A DNA stretch of 64,000 bases, from contig JALFSI010000040.1 of NCBI GenBank assembly GCA_022779365.1, positions 62,001 through 126,000 of the forward strand, written 5' to 3'. Below are positions 24,653-32,551 of this stretch, in pieces (position 1 is the first letter of the stretch; each line of letters begins with the position of its first letter). The stretch comes from CAG-170 sp022779365. Lineage in GTDB: Bacteria; Bacillota; Clostridia; Oscillospirales; Oscillospiraceae. The translations under genes and the position numbers were made by a program. The notes below the pieces were generated by a model, which did no database searches, was not told where the DNA came from, and saw only the letters and a list, made by a program, of their open reading frames with translations.

Positions 24653-25318
24653 TTACATTGTCTGTTCCATTGTTGGGCGCTGCTCCTGCGTCTGCTGCGG
24701 CAAAAGAAGTTCGATTTGCTCCTGCACACTTTGGAGCTGCTTTTCTTCGGCATACGAGAGCGTTGCGTCATCCTCCAGCGCAAACGCACAGGCGTTTCGG
24801 ATCACGCCAAGCTGCTCATCCGAAAAAAGGCGCTGTTCGTTTATCAAGCCTGCACGGGCAGCAAAATCCAGCTTCGCGGCTTCGTAATTTTCCATGAAGT
24901 AGTGACCGGCGTGGACGCCCTGCCGGTCAAAGTCCCATTCCCACGTCACGAATTGAGCGCCCTTTTTGCCAAGTTGCCCAGCCAGCACCGCATCACCGAA
25001 ATCCGCAAGCACCTTGAAGGTATCTTGCAGACCGGCAGCTTTCAGCGCAGACGCACGTTCAAAAATTCGCATATACTCTTTGACCTGCCCTGTAGTCTGT
25101 ATCACCGTCCGAAGCTGCCGATCTACTTCCGACCCCGTAATATCCGCTGGTCGGAAACGGACGATTCCGTCTCTGTCAACCGAGCAGAGCGGTTTCTCGT
25201 TCCAACTGACGTGGAGCAGACCGTTTTCAAGCAGCCTTGCGTCCAGCTCCTTGCGCAGGAGCTTCTGTTCTACCTCTTGCAGAAATCTTTCCTTCTGCGA
25301 TGTGTTTTCTTCGCACAT
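24653..25318 (-). CDS. Hypothetical protein of the mobile remnant
   Basis: 221 residues starting at ATG behind GGAGGTG. The sequence is helical and charged, with an N-terminal segment KERFLQEVEQKLLRKELDAR, a central KEYMRIFERASALKAAG and a Gln/Glu-rich coiled C-terminus. It appears to have one mixed alpha/beta domain (KLDFAARAGLINEQRLFSDE). No catalytic motif is recognised. First gene of the retained minus-strand block. Confidence 0.55.
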   Translation of the reverse strand: MCEENTSQKERFLQEVEQKLLRKELDARLLENGLLHVSWNEKPLCSVDRDGIVRFRPADITGSEVDRQLRTVIQTTGQVKEYMRIFERASALKAAGLQDTFKVLADFGDAVLAGQLGKKGAQFVTWEWDFDRQGVHAGHYFMENYEAAKLDFAARAGLINEQRLFSDEQLGVIRNACAFALEDDATLSYAEEKQLQSVQEQIELLLPQQTQEQRPTMEQTM

Positions 25319-25577
25319 ACAATACACCTCCATTCTCAACGCCCTTTTTGAGCGCAAAAAAGGCACTGGACTTGGTTCGTGAAAACCAACAATCCAGCGC
25401 CCATAACTTTGTGAAAGATTTTTCTCCGATTTTTCTGAAATCCAGCCGCCGCAGCCCTCTGAAAAAGGGCGCTGCCACTGAAAATCCGCTTGAATATGGA
25501 AAAACAGAGGTTCAAATCCTGTTTGAACCTCTGCAAGCTGCGATTTCATTTATGGAGTTACCTAAGAATTTTGAGAA
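25319..25577. other. Non-coding gap at the edge of the mobile remnant
   Basis: No credible gene on either strand. It holds an imperfect CCTTTTT/AAAAAGG hairpin near 25,343-25,370 and the terminator at 25,500-25,533. Composition is AT-richer than the flanking chromosome. No tRNA-derived direct repeat was found. Confidence 0.5.
25500..25533 (-). terminator. Second terminator downstream of tRNA-Val
   Basis: Perfect 12-bp stem (25505-25516 with 25522-25533), five-base loop, then five T on the minus strand. The GGTTCAAATCC arm superficially resembles a tRNA T-loop but no tRNA folds around it. Confidence 0.7.
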
Positions 25578-25578
25578 T

Positions 25579-25643
25579 AAAAAATTGCCGAACCCATTGA
25601 GATGACTGGCTTTTTTGCCATTTCATCTATAGTGTTCGGCAAT
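25579..25643 (-). terminator. Terminator of tRNA-Val
   Basis: Imperfect long hairpin with 10-bp terminal arms ATTGCCGAAC/GTTCGGCAAT (25584-25593 with 25634-25643), then six T on the minus strand; starts three bases after the tRNA CCA end. Confidence 0.75.
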
Positions 25644-25645
25644 CA

Positions 25646-25722
25646 TGGTGGAGACTACTGGACTCGAACCAGTGACCTCATGCGTGTGAAGCATGCGCTC
25701 TAACCAGCTGAGCTAAGCCTCC
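25646..25722 (-). tRNA. tRNA-Val (anticodon CAC)
   Basis: 77 nt with encoded CCA. Acceptor GGAGGCT/AGTCTCC (one G-U), D-arm GCTC/GAGC, anticodon stem CATGC/GCATG with loop TTCACAC giving anticodon CAC, T-arm ACTGG-TTCGAGT-CCAGT. All arms fold canonically. CAC reads GUG codons, abundant in this GC-rich genome. Confidence 0.95.
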
Positions 25723-25733
25723 GTTGCTCGGAT

Positions 25734-25762
25734 ATTATAGCACCTGCGAATCAAAAAATCAA
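25734..25762 (-). promoter_or_regulatory. Promoter of tRNA-Val
   Basis: Minus strand TTGATT (25762-25757), 17-base spacer, TATAAT (25739-25734), 11 bases before the tRNA 5' end. Confidence 0.8.
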
Positions 25763-25769
25763 CTGCAAA

Positions 25770-26885
25770 TTATATTTTTGCGATTTTTTCTGCAAGCGTG
25801 AGCAAACGCGGGCGGGTGTTGTCCTCCGGGTGCTCCAGAACGTGCTGCAAAAGCGCGTGCAAAACTGCGCCGACCGCCGCGCCGGAGCACTGCGGGAGAT
25901 CTGCGCCCGTCACAGCGAGCTGCCGCAGCGTCACGCAGTCGCCGGAGGCACGAATATCCTCCAAGAGCGCCTGCGCGCCCGCGAGCTCCGCGCATACCTC
26001 TGCGATCGCCCAGCCCTCCTGCGCGATGAGCTTCTTGAGCGCCAGCGCGTTCGGCTGTGACTTGTATGCGGCGGCGGCGCGCTCAATGAGCCGGCAGAGC
26101 TTTGCCGGCAGGCGCATGGCGGCGGGGTCAAGCTCCGGCACACGCAGCTTGAGAGCCGCCCAGCGGGACGCGTCCGCGGGCAGCGCCGCGAGCCCATCCA
26201 GCGGCGGGCAGTGCGAAAGACCGCACGCCGCCAGCATTCCCGCCTCGATCATCTCTCGCAATACCTCTGGGCGCGGCGAAAGGAGCGTCTTTTCCGCCTC
26301 ATCCCGCACACGCTCGCGCGAGAGCCGCGCGCACGCATCCGCCCCTGCCAGCGCCGCCCGCCGCGTCGCGTCCTCGATCTGAAAGCTGAGCTGCGCCGAA
26401 AAGCGCCACGCGCGCAGAATACGCAGCGCGTCCTCCGAAAAGCGCCGCGCGGGGTCGCCCACGCAGCGGATGACGCCGTTTTTCAGGTCTGTCTGCCCGC
26501 CGGACACGTCAAAAAGCCGCCCGCGCAGATCGCGCGCCATGGCGTTGATGGTAAAATCGCGGCGCAGCAGATCCTCGCGCAGATCGTCCACAAAGAGGAC
26601 CTGCTGCGGGTGGCGGCTGTCCAGATACGCGCCGTCGCGCCGAAGGGTCGTGACCTCCGCCTGCGTGTCAGGCAGCAGCACCGTCACCGTCCCGTGCTGT
26701 ACGCCGGTGGGCACGCAATGGTCAAACAGCGCCAGCACCTGCTCCGGGCGGGCGGACGTCGTGACGTCCCAGTCGTGCGTCTCGCGCCCCAGCAGCGCGT
26801 CGCGCACGCAGCCGCCGACGTAATACGCTGTAAAGCCTGCGCCCTCAAGCGCGGCAAGGATCTCATCGGGCTGCCTGCGCACCAT
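25770..26885 (-). CDS. cca: CCA tRNA nucleotidyltransferase/poly(A) polymerase family protein
   Basis: 371 residues. The class II nucleotidyltransferase head carries GGCVRDALLGR and the catalytic D-x-D in HDWDVTTSA, then LRRDGAYLDSRHP and RRDFTINAMA; the RNA- and dNTP-binding neck follows (DALRILRAWRFSAQLSF). The enzyme adds or repairs CCA at tRNA 3' ends in the cytoplasm. AAAGGAG precedes the start. The HD domain seen in some homologues is not evident. It sits next to tRNA-Val. Confidence 0.88.
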   Translation of the reverse strand: MVRRQPDEILAALEGAGFTAYYVGGCVRDALLGRETHDWDVTTSARPEQVLALFDHCVPTGVQHGTVTVLLPDTQAEVTTLRRDGAYLDSRHPQQVLFVDDLREDLLRRDFTINAMARDLRGRLFDVSGGQTDLKNGVIRCVGDPARRFSEDALRILRAWRFSAQLSFQIEDATRRAALAGADACARLSRERVRDEAEKTLLSPRPEVLREMIEAGMLAACGLSHCPPLDGLAALPADASRWAALKLRVPELDPAAMRLPAKLCRLIERAAAAYKSQPNALALKKLIAQEGWAIAEVCAELAGAQALLEDIRASGDCVTLRQLAVTGADLPQCSGAAVGAVLHALLQHVLEHPEDNTRPRLLTLAEKIAKI

Positions 26886-27046
26886 ATGACCGCTCCTTTC
26901 TGTAAAAAATACCTTGTATTATCCGCCGTTACGGTATATAATAATAAACCGTTGCTAAAATGTTTGGCGATACCGCGTTTGCGGCATCTATTATTATAAG
27001 AAGTGTTCCGCGCACTTGCAAGCACGGAATTTTGGAGGCAATCTGT

Positions 27047-28423
27047 ATGGCGTCTGCATCTGGCAGCAATCGCATTGAGCAATACCTGCGCCCGGGGATG
27101 CACGCGCATCTGGTCGGCATCGGCGGCGTTTCCATGCGCCCGCTGGGGCTGGTGCTGCGCAGCATGGGCATGGAGATCACAGGCTCGGACATGAACTCGT
27201 CCGTTTCCACGCAGGAGCTCATCGACAAGGGCATCACCGTGCACATCGGGCACAGCGCCGAGAATATCGCGGGCGCGCAGTGCATCATTCGCACCGCCGC
27301 CGCCCATAACGACAACCCTGAGATCGCCGCAGCGCGCGCGGCGGGGCTGCCCATTTTTGAGCGTGCGCAGGCGTGGGGCTTTATCATGCGCGCCTACCGC
27401 AGCGCCATCTGCGTGTCCGGCACGCACGGCAAAACGACGACCACGTCCATGCTGACGCATATTTTCCTGGAAGCCGGGCGCGACCCGACCGTGATGATCG
27501 GCGGCTATCTGCCGCTGCTCGGCGCGGGACACCGTGTAGGGCATGGCGACACGATCATTCTGGAAAGCTGCGAATACTGCAATTCCTTCCTCAATTTCTC
27601 GCCGACCACGGCGGTCGTGCTGGACATTGAGGCGGATCATCTGGACTTTTTCAAGGATCTTGCCGACGTACAGGCGTCGTTCCGCCGCTTCTGCGAGCTT
27701 GTGCCGGAGGGCGGACAGATCGTCGCCAACGGCGATGATGCGAACACCCGGCAGGCACTTGCGGGGCTGACGTACACCACATTCGGCGTGAAGCCGGAGA
27801 ACGATGTATACGGTGCGAACTTCTCCGCGAATTTCAGCGAGTTTGACGTGCTGGCTGGCGGAGGTCTGTATTGCCATCTGACGCTTTCCGTCATCGGGCG
27901 GCACAACGCGATGAACGCGCTGGCGGCGTGCGCCGTGGCGTGGCGCGCGGCTATCCCCGGCGACGTGACGGCGCGGGCGCTGGCGCAGTTCCGCGGCGCG
28001 GGACGGCGCATGGAGTTTAAGGGCAGCTACCACGGCGCGGACGTCTACGATGATTACGCCCACCATCCGGGCGAGATGCACGCGCTGCTTGAGGCGGCGC
28101 GCACGATGGGCTATCAGCGCATCATCTGCGCCTTCCAGCCGCACACCTACACGCGCACCAAGGCGCTGTTCAGTGACTTTGTGCGGGAGCTGAAAACGGT
28201 CGATCTGCCGGTGCTCACCGATATTTATGCTGCGCGCGAGTCCAACACCGTGGGCATCAGCTCACAGGATCTCGCGGCGCAGATCCCCGGCAGCGTCTAC
28301 TGCCCGGGGCTGCCGGACGTGACGCGCTTCCTGCGCGAAAACGCCCGCCCCGGCGACCTCATCCTGACCGTCGGCGCAGGCGACATTTATAAGGCGGGCG
28401 ACAGCCTGCTCAAAGAGCCGTAA
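27047..28423 (+). CDS. murC: UDP-N-acetylmuramate--L-alanine ligase-type Mur ligase
   Basis: 458 residues, the MurC length. N-terminal Rossmann part AHLVGIGGVSMRPLGLVLRS, ATP-binding loop VSGTHGKTTTTSML (~residue 125), central YCNSFLNFSPTTAVVLDIEA and DHLDFF, C-terminal DDYAHHPGEMHALLEA and CAFQPHTYTRTKALFSDF. It catalyses ATP-dependent addition of L-Ala to UDP-MurNAc, the first cytoplasmic step of the peptide stem. GGAGG precedes ATG 27047; upstream in-frame codons have no family match. Divergent from cca. Confidence 0.9.
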   Translation: MASASGSNRIEQYLRPGMHAHLVGIGGVSMRPLGLVLRSMGMEITGSDMNSSVSTQELIDKGITVHIGHSAENIAGAQCIIRTAAAHNDNPEIAAARAAGLPIFERAQAWGFIMRAYRSAICVSGTHGKTTTTSMLTHIFLEAGRDPTVMIGGYLPLLGAGHRVGHGDTIILESCEYCNSFLNFSPTTAVVLDIEADHLDFFKDLADVQASFRRFCELVPEGGQIVANGDDANTRQALAGLTYTTFGVKPENDVYGANFSANFSEFDVLAGGGLYCHLTLSVIGRHNAMNALAACAVAWRAAIPGDVTARALAQFRGAGRRMEFKGSYHGADVYDDYAHHPGEMHALLEAARTMGYQRIICAFQPHTYTRTKALFSDFVRELKTVDLPVLTDIYAARESNTVGISSQDLAAQIPGSVYCPGLPDVTRFLRENARPGDLILTVGAGDIYKAGDSLLKEP

Positions 28424-28433
28424 AGAATACGCA

Positions 28434-28465
28434 GCGCCCCGAAGCGAGGCTTCGGGGCGCGTTTT
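28434..28465 (+). terminator. Terminator after murC
   Basis: Perfect 12-bp GC-rich stem (28434-28445 with 28449-28460), three-base loop, GTTTT tail. It also faces the convergent lipoprotein gene. Confidence 0.85.
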
Positions 28466-28468
28466 CTG

Positions 28469-29101
28469 TTAATTCTCACGGCTTGCTATCAGGCTTTTGT
28501 ACAGCGCCCGCGTCTCGAACACGTCCACGCGCAGGGTCGCGGTGTAGGTATGGACCTCGAAGCCGTCCGCATCATACGTTTTGTTGTCCTTCGCGCCGTA
28601 GCTGACGCGGCAGTAGCCCTCTGGGAGCTCGGCTTCCCAGCGGTATTCACCGTCCGCGGGATCGCCCTGTTCGGAAAGCGCCTGATAGACCGCTTCCTCA
28701 TCCGCAAAGCCGCCGTAGAGCATCGCGGCAAATGCGATCTGCTGCTTCCAGTCTGCCCACTGGAATTGGTCTGAATCCCTGTGCTGCACGAAGGTCGTGT
28801 ACAGCAGCCGCCCGTCCGTGAGTTGGACGCTGGAGACGCTCACCACAAACACGCCGTCCTCCGGCTCGTCCGGGTGCTCCGGCGCGCGGCGGATGGTGTA
28901 GCTGACGTGCCCCTCCTGCTGCGAATACGTCTCGTCCTCGCGGACGCTTCCCGGCAGCCCGGCTTTGGTCAGCGTCTCGTTGACTGTCGCCGCGTCGAGC
29001 GGAAATACAGTCTGAAACTCCCGGCTTTTCTGGCAGCCGGTCAGAATGCAGAAAATAGCGAGCGCGCTGAGGAAAACGATCAACAAATTCCGTCGTTTCA
29101 T
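28469..29101 (-). CDS. Putative lipoprotein of unknown function
   Basis: 210 residues. The N-terminal signal ends in lipobox ILTGC (Cys23). The mature part alternates short strands and helices (TVNETLTKAGLPGSVREDET, FVVSVSSVQLTDGRLLYTTF) as a single small domain. No enzymatic motif or known family is recognised. GGAGG-like sequence precedes the start. It stands alone between murC and the Crp-type regulator gene. Confidence 0.65.
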   Translation of the reverse strand: MKRRNLLIVFLSALAIFCILTGCQKSREFQTVFPLDAATVNETLTKAGLPGSVREDETYSQQEGHVSYTIRRAPEHPDEPEDGVFVVSVSSVQLTDGRLLYTTFVQHRDSDQFQWADWKQQIAFAAMLYGGFADEEAVYQALSEQGDPADGEYRWEAELPEGYCRVSYGAKDNKTYDADGFEVHTYTATLRVDVFETRALYKSLIASREN

Positions 29102-29127
29102 GGTATCCCTCCTAAATTTATGGTTTT

Positions 29128-29766
29128 TTAGTCCGCCTTCAGCGTAAACACATTTTTATGCCAGTCCAGCAGACCGTCATCGCGCATTTTGCCGAGCTCT
29201 TTGGAGAGTGCGGTGCGCTCCACGCTCAGATAGTCCGCGAGCTGCTGGCGGTCAAAGGGGATGCGGAACGTTTTTGCGCCCGCGCGCACGCTCTGCGCCG
29301 AGAGGTACGTCAAAAGCCGCCCGCGGATCGTTTTGGACGCGGTGCAGAAAATGCGCTCCGACAGCGCCAGATTTTTCTGCGCGCACAGCCGCAGCAGATT
29401 TTCGGTCAGGCGGCGGCTGCCCTCCGGCGGCATGGCGCGCAGCGCCGTCTGCACGTCCAGCAGCCACACCTCGCCCGGCTCGGCGCACACGGCGTCTACC
29501 ATCATGGGGATGCCGCCCAGCGCATACGTCTCGCCGAACGCGCCGCCCGCCTCCACGCTGCCGAGGATGCTGCGGTTACCCCAAAAATCGTTGCTTTCGA
29601 TGTGCACGCAGCCCGAACGTACCAGTCCGAGCTGCCGCGTCACGTCTCCGGCGTGCAGCACGACCGCGCCCTTTTCATACCGCCGCAGACGCGCCGCATT
29701 CGCCTCCAGCCAAGAAAGCGACCCGTTCGATAGTCCCGCGAACAGAGAAAAATCAGAAAGCTCCAT
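29128..29766 (-). CDS. Crp/Fnr-family transcriptional regulator
   Basis: 212 residues: N-terminal cyclic-nucleotide-binding-like beta roll (YEKGAVVLHAGDVTRQLGLV, GGAFGETYALGG), dimerisation helix, and a C-terminal winged HTH (FDRQQLADYLSVERTALSKE). No FNR-type N-terminal Cys cluster is present, so the signal may be a ligand or haem rather than an Fe-S cluster. It is divergent from the zinc-ribbon/ferredoxin pair, and the shared 104-base gap holds a candidate binding palindrome. Close relatives often control hybrid-cluster or nitrosative stress genes. Confidence 0.82.
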   Translation of the reverse strand: MELSDFSLFAGLSNGSLSWLEANAARLRRYEKGAVVLHAGDVTRQLGLVRSGCVHIESNDFWGNRSILGSVEAGGAFGETYALGGIPMMVDAVCAEPGEVWLLDVQTALRAMPPEGSRRLTENLLRLCAQKNLALSERIFCTASKTIRGRLLTYLSAQSVRAGAKTFRIPFDRQQLADYLSVERTALSKELGKMRDDGLLDWHKNVFTLKAD

Positions 29767-29786
29767 AAAAACCTCAATTCGTTGTT

Positions 29787-29837
29787 TTGACCACGAAAAT
29801 CTTGACGCCAGTATACTATACTATGACCACAAGGTCA
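29787..29837 (+). promoter_or_regulatory. Divergent promoter region with TGACC-N4-GGTCA operator
   Basis: TTGACC (29787-29792), 19-base spacer, TATACT (29812-29817), then the palindrome ATGACCACAAGGTCAA-like site with perfect arms TGACC/GGTCA at 29824-29837. A TTGACC half-site also coincides with the -35. A likely target of the adjacent Crp-type protein. Confidence 0.5.
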
Positions 29838-29870
29838 AGTAACCGATGGTTACGCAAGGAGGAATGTATC

Positions 29871-30152
29871 ATGATCATGGACGGCTGCCAGGGAAAGCCC
29901 CGCACCCCGACGATCCTCGACAAAACGTGCCCTCAGTGCGGACACGAGATCGAGATGTTCTCCACCGACACCGAAATGCGGTGTGAGCACTGCGGCTTTA
30001 CGGTCTATAACGACACGCTCAGCTGCGTCCAGTGGTGCAAATACGCCCGCAAATGTGTGGGCGATGAGATGTATGAAACGATGATGAAGATCGCGGCAAA
30101 GCAGAAGGAAGAAGCTGCCGCCGCGCGCCGGAAAAAGCAGGAGGGCAAGTAA
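29871..30152 (+). CDS. Zinc-ribbon protein
   Basis: 93 residues. KTCPQCGHEIEMF and MRCEHCGFTVY form a four-cysteine zinc ribbon, followed by LSCVQWCKYARKCVG with three further Cys, and a charged helical tail (KQKEEAAAARRKKQEGK). AAGGAGG precedes the start. It is separated from the ferredoxin gene by one base, so the two are cotranscribed and probably function together in a redox process controlled by the Crp-type regulator. Confidence 0.65.
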   Translation: MIMDGCQGKPRTPTILDKTCPQCGHEIEMFSTDTEMRCEHCGFTVYNDTLSCVQWCKYARKCVGDEMYETMMKIAAKQKEEAAAARRKKQEGK

Positions 30153-30153
30153 A

Positions 30154-30852
30154 ATGGTACGCAGGATCATTCAGATCGACGAGGAAAAATGCAACGGCTG
30201 CGGCGCGTGCGCCGCGGCGTGTCATGAGGGGGCGATCGGCATGGTGGACGGCAAGGCAAAGCTCCTGCGCGAGGACTATTGCGACGGGCTGGGCGACTGC
30301 CTGCCAGCCTGCCCGATGGACGCGATCCACTTTGTAGAGCGCGAAGCGCCCGCGTATGACGAGCAGGCGGTGCTTGCCGCCAAACAGAAAAAGGCGATGC
30401 CGCAGGGCGGCTGCCCCGGTCAGCGCCTGCGCACGATGCAGCCGCGCCCGTCCGCATCCGCCGAGAGTGCGGCAGAAGCGCCGTCGCAGCTCGCGCAGTG
30501 GCCCTGCCAAATTAAGCTCGTGCCGGTGAACGCGCCGTATTTTGACGGCGCAAAGCTGCTCATCGCCGCCGACTGCACCGCCTACGCCTACGCGCGGATG
30601 CACGAGCGGTTCATGCGCGGACGCGTCACGCTCATTGGCTGCCCCAAGCTCGACGGCGTGGACTATGCACAGAAGCTGACGGAGATTTTCCGCACGAACA
30701 ACATCCAAAGCGTCACCGTCGTGCGCATGGAGGTCCCCTGCTGCGGAGGGCTTGAGCATGCCGCCAGAACGGCATTGCAGGCAAGCGGCAAGTTTGTCCC
30801 GTGGAAGGTCGTGACGATCTCCGTGGATGGGAAGATTTTGGAGGAAACATAA
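30154..30852 (+). CDS. Two-[4Fe-4S] ferredoxin fused to a CCG-containing domain
   Basis: 232 residues. Cluster I is CNGCGACAAACHEGA; cluster II is CDGLGDCLPACPMDA with a longer first spacing. After a Pro/Ala linker (~75-110), the C-terminal ~120 residues contain IAADCTAYAYARM, GCPKLDGVDYAQKL and EVPCCGGLEHA. Proteins of this architecture usually neighbour hybrid-cluster protein and Crp-type regulators in anaerobes and are thought to supply electrons. No hybrid-cluster gene is present here. Confidence 0.8.
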   Translation: MVRRIIQIDEEKCNGCGACAAACHEGAIGMVDGKAKLLREDYCDGLGDCLPACPMDAIHFVEREAPAYDEQAVLAAKQKKAMPQGGCPGQRLRTMQPRPSASAESAAEAPSQLAQWPCQIKLVPVNAPYFDGAKLLIAADCTAYAYARMHERFMRGRVTLIGCPKLDGVDYAQKLTEIFRTNNIQSVTVVRMEVPCCGGLEHAARTALQASGKFVPWKVVTISVDGKILEET

Positions 30853-30861
30853 AGCGCATAT

Positions 30862-30893
30862 AAAAAGGTCTCTCCGATCGGAGAGACCTTTTT
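30862..30893. terminator. Bidirectional palindromic terminator
   Basis: Perfect palindrome with 14-bp arms around GATC, A5 on the left and T5 on the right, between convergent ferredoxin and SLH genes. Confidence 0.9.
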
Positions 30894-30897
30894 GCGT

Positions 30898-32219
30898 TTA
30901 ATTTCTCAGATACCGCGCCAGCATTGCCGCTGCCTGAGCGCGGGTGGCGTTTTTTGCGGAGCGAGCGCACCGTCCGGCGTGCCGGTTATGATCCCTGCGC
31001 CGACTGCCCACTGCATGGCGGACATTGCCCAGCCGCTGAGCTGCTGTACGTCGGGGAAGCTGCTGAGATTCTCGGACAGCGCCACCGCCGTCAGCCCGTC
31101 ATACACCGCGCAGCGGAACAGCATTGCCGCCATCTGCTCACGGGTGATGGGGGCATTGGGGGAGAAGGTCGTGGCGGACGTGCCGGCGGCAATGCTGTTC
31201 GCGACCGCCCACTGCACCGCCGCGGCGTAATAGCCGCCCGTGCCTACGTCGGAAAAATCGTGAATTTCATCCCCGTTGACGCCTGCCTCACCAGCCAAGC
31301 GCCAGAGCATCGTCACGAACTGCGCGCGTGTGAGCACACCGTCCGGCTGGAACGACCGATCGCCCACGCCCTGCATCAGCCCCAGCACCGCGCAGGCGTG
31401 CACGCCGTCGTGATACCACGCGTCCGCGTCCAGATCGCGGAACGATGCCACCGGGCACGCCGCGTCGTGCTGGCATTCTGCGGGCACGATGGCGTAGAGC
31501 TACAGGTGCGTTGTCAGCAGCGACAGCCCGCCGAGGCTGTTCGAAAACAGCGGAGTTTCCTGCGTGCTGCCGTCCGGCGCGATGTACAGCCCCTTCGCGC
31601 CGCCGATGAGCTGCGCCTTTTGCTCACGCGACAGGCGCGGGCTGATGACGAGCAGCGGCAGACCGCCATCAAAGCGCAGATCGGTCTGCATGGCAGTGCC
31701 GATATTCAGGTCGCCGAGATCGACGTCGCTGCCGTTCTGGCGCAGACCGACGTCCGCCGCCGCTGCTGCGCCGATGGACTCCAGCGTCTTTTTCTGCGCG
31801 GGGGTCGCGTCTGCGCGGCTGTCGGCGTCATTTTTGAAGATGATGTCCAGCGGCGCGTCCTCCAGTGCATTGAGAACGTCGGCGTTTATCGCCAGCGTAC
31901 CGTTCTGCCCGTCTACGGTCAGAGAGTTTTTACCGGGGAGCTGATTTACGAGGTCCTTCGGCAGGACGGTCGTGTCGTAGTCGCCGGTAAAGCGCGTGCC
32001 GATGTTCACATCCGCGCCCTGAAGCGTGATGTCGCCGATGGGCGTGACGGTCAGCCTGCCGCCCCCGATCGTGCCGGACAGGTCGTCGCGCACGCCGCCG
32101 GACGTGATCGGGATCTTCACGACGGGCGGCGTTCTGAGTGTGGCGCAGACTGCTGTCCCGGCGCTTACCGACAGGCACAGCACCAGCGCCAAAAGCAGGC
32201 AGATCAGTCGTTTTTTCAT
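30898..32219 (-). pseudogene. Secreted SLH-domain protein with in-frame amber codon and 3' frameshift
   Basis: Starts behind GGGAGG with a signal peptide (CLLLALVLCLSVSAGTAVCA). The first 240 residues form a beta-rich secreted part ending LSLLTTHL, then a TAG (31500-31502) in an otherwise continuous frame, which resumes LYAIVPAECQHD and three S-layer homology repeats (FRDLDADAWYHDGVHACAVL; FSDVGTGGYYAAAVQWAVAN; FPDVQQLSGWAMSAMQWAVG). Near 30,958 a run of six A loses the frame; seven A would give the normal SLH ending NATRAQAAAMLARYLRN and TAA. Two independent lesions argue for a real pseudogene. SLH repeats anchor proteins to secondary wall polymers. Confidence 0.85.
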
Positions 32220-32290
32220 GCGTGTTCCTCCCTCTCGAATGCTTATTTCTTCCACGTTCAGTATACACGATGCCTGCGTTTTTCACAAGC

Positions 32291-32321
32291 AAAAAAGCGG
32301 ACGCAGAAGCTCTGCGTCCGC
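32291..32321 (-). terminator. Terminator of the SDR-PHP-XRE operon
   Basis: Perfect 11-bp stem (32321-32311 with 32307-32297), three-base loop, then six T on the minus strand. Confidence 0.9.
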
Positions 32322-32326
32322 CCTGG

Positions 32327-32551
32327 TTATTTTGCGGGATACGGCTTGCGCACTGCCGTCCTGCCGAAGATATAATCCGTCGAAGTGCCGTAAAGCTCCG
32401 CCAGTTTTATGACCAGCCGCGCCGGGATCTCACGTTTGCCGGTCTCATAATTGCTGTAGACGCGCTGGTCGATGCCGAGCACAGCGGCAACTTCTTTTTG
32501 CGTCAGGTCGCGGTCCTCCCGTAGATCGCGCAGCCGTAGACCGCCCATCAT
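32327..32551 (-). CDS. XRE-family helix-turn-helix regulator
   Basis: 74 residues consisting of one HTH_3 domain: LRDLREDRDLTQKEVAAVLG, IDQRVYSNYETGKREIPARL, VIKLAELYGTSTDYIFG. Such proteins bind DNA as dimers. ATGA overlap with the stop of the PHP gene shows translational coupling. As last gene of the operon it may regulate its own unit. Confidence 0.88.
   Translation of the reverse strand: MMGGLRLRDLREDRDLTQKEVAAVLGIDQRVYSNYETGKREIPARLVIKLAELYGTSTDYIFGRTAVRKPYPAK

Larger units (their letters stand above)
18480..25330 (-). mobile_element. Remnant of an integrative/conjugative element
   Basis: A block of mostly minus-strand short genes of a kind found on clostridial conjugative elements: two ArdA-like antirestriction proteins, a SpoVG-like protein, small membrane-anchored and acidic proteins, a GNAT protein and a serine-recombinase fragment. 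GC content is visibly lower than in flanking genes. No relaxase, coupling protein, type IV secretion or replication gene is left and the recombinase lacks its catalytic domain, so the element should be immobile. Boundaries are approximate; no flanking direct repeat was found. Confidence 0.65.

Noticed and set aside
25500..25722. tRNA-Val as attachment site of the mobile remnant
   Set aside because: No duplicate of the tRNA 3' end was found at the other side, the recombinase is a serine type that rarely uses tRNA sites, and the T-loop-like GGTTCAAATCC at 25,509 is just part of a terminator stem.
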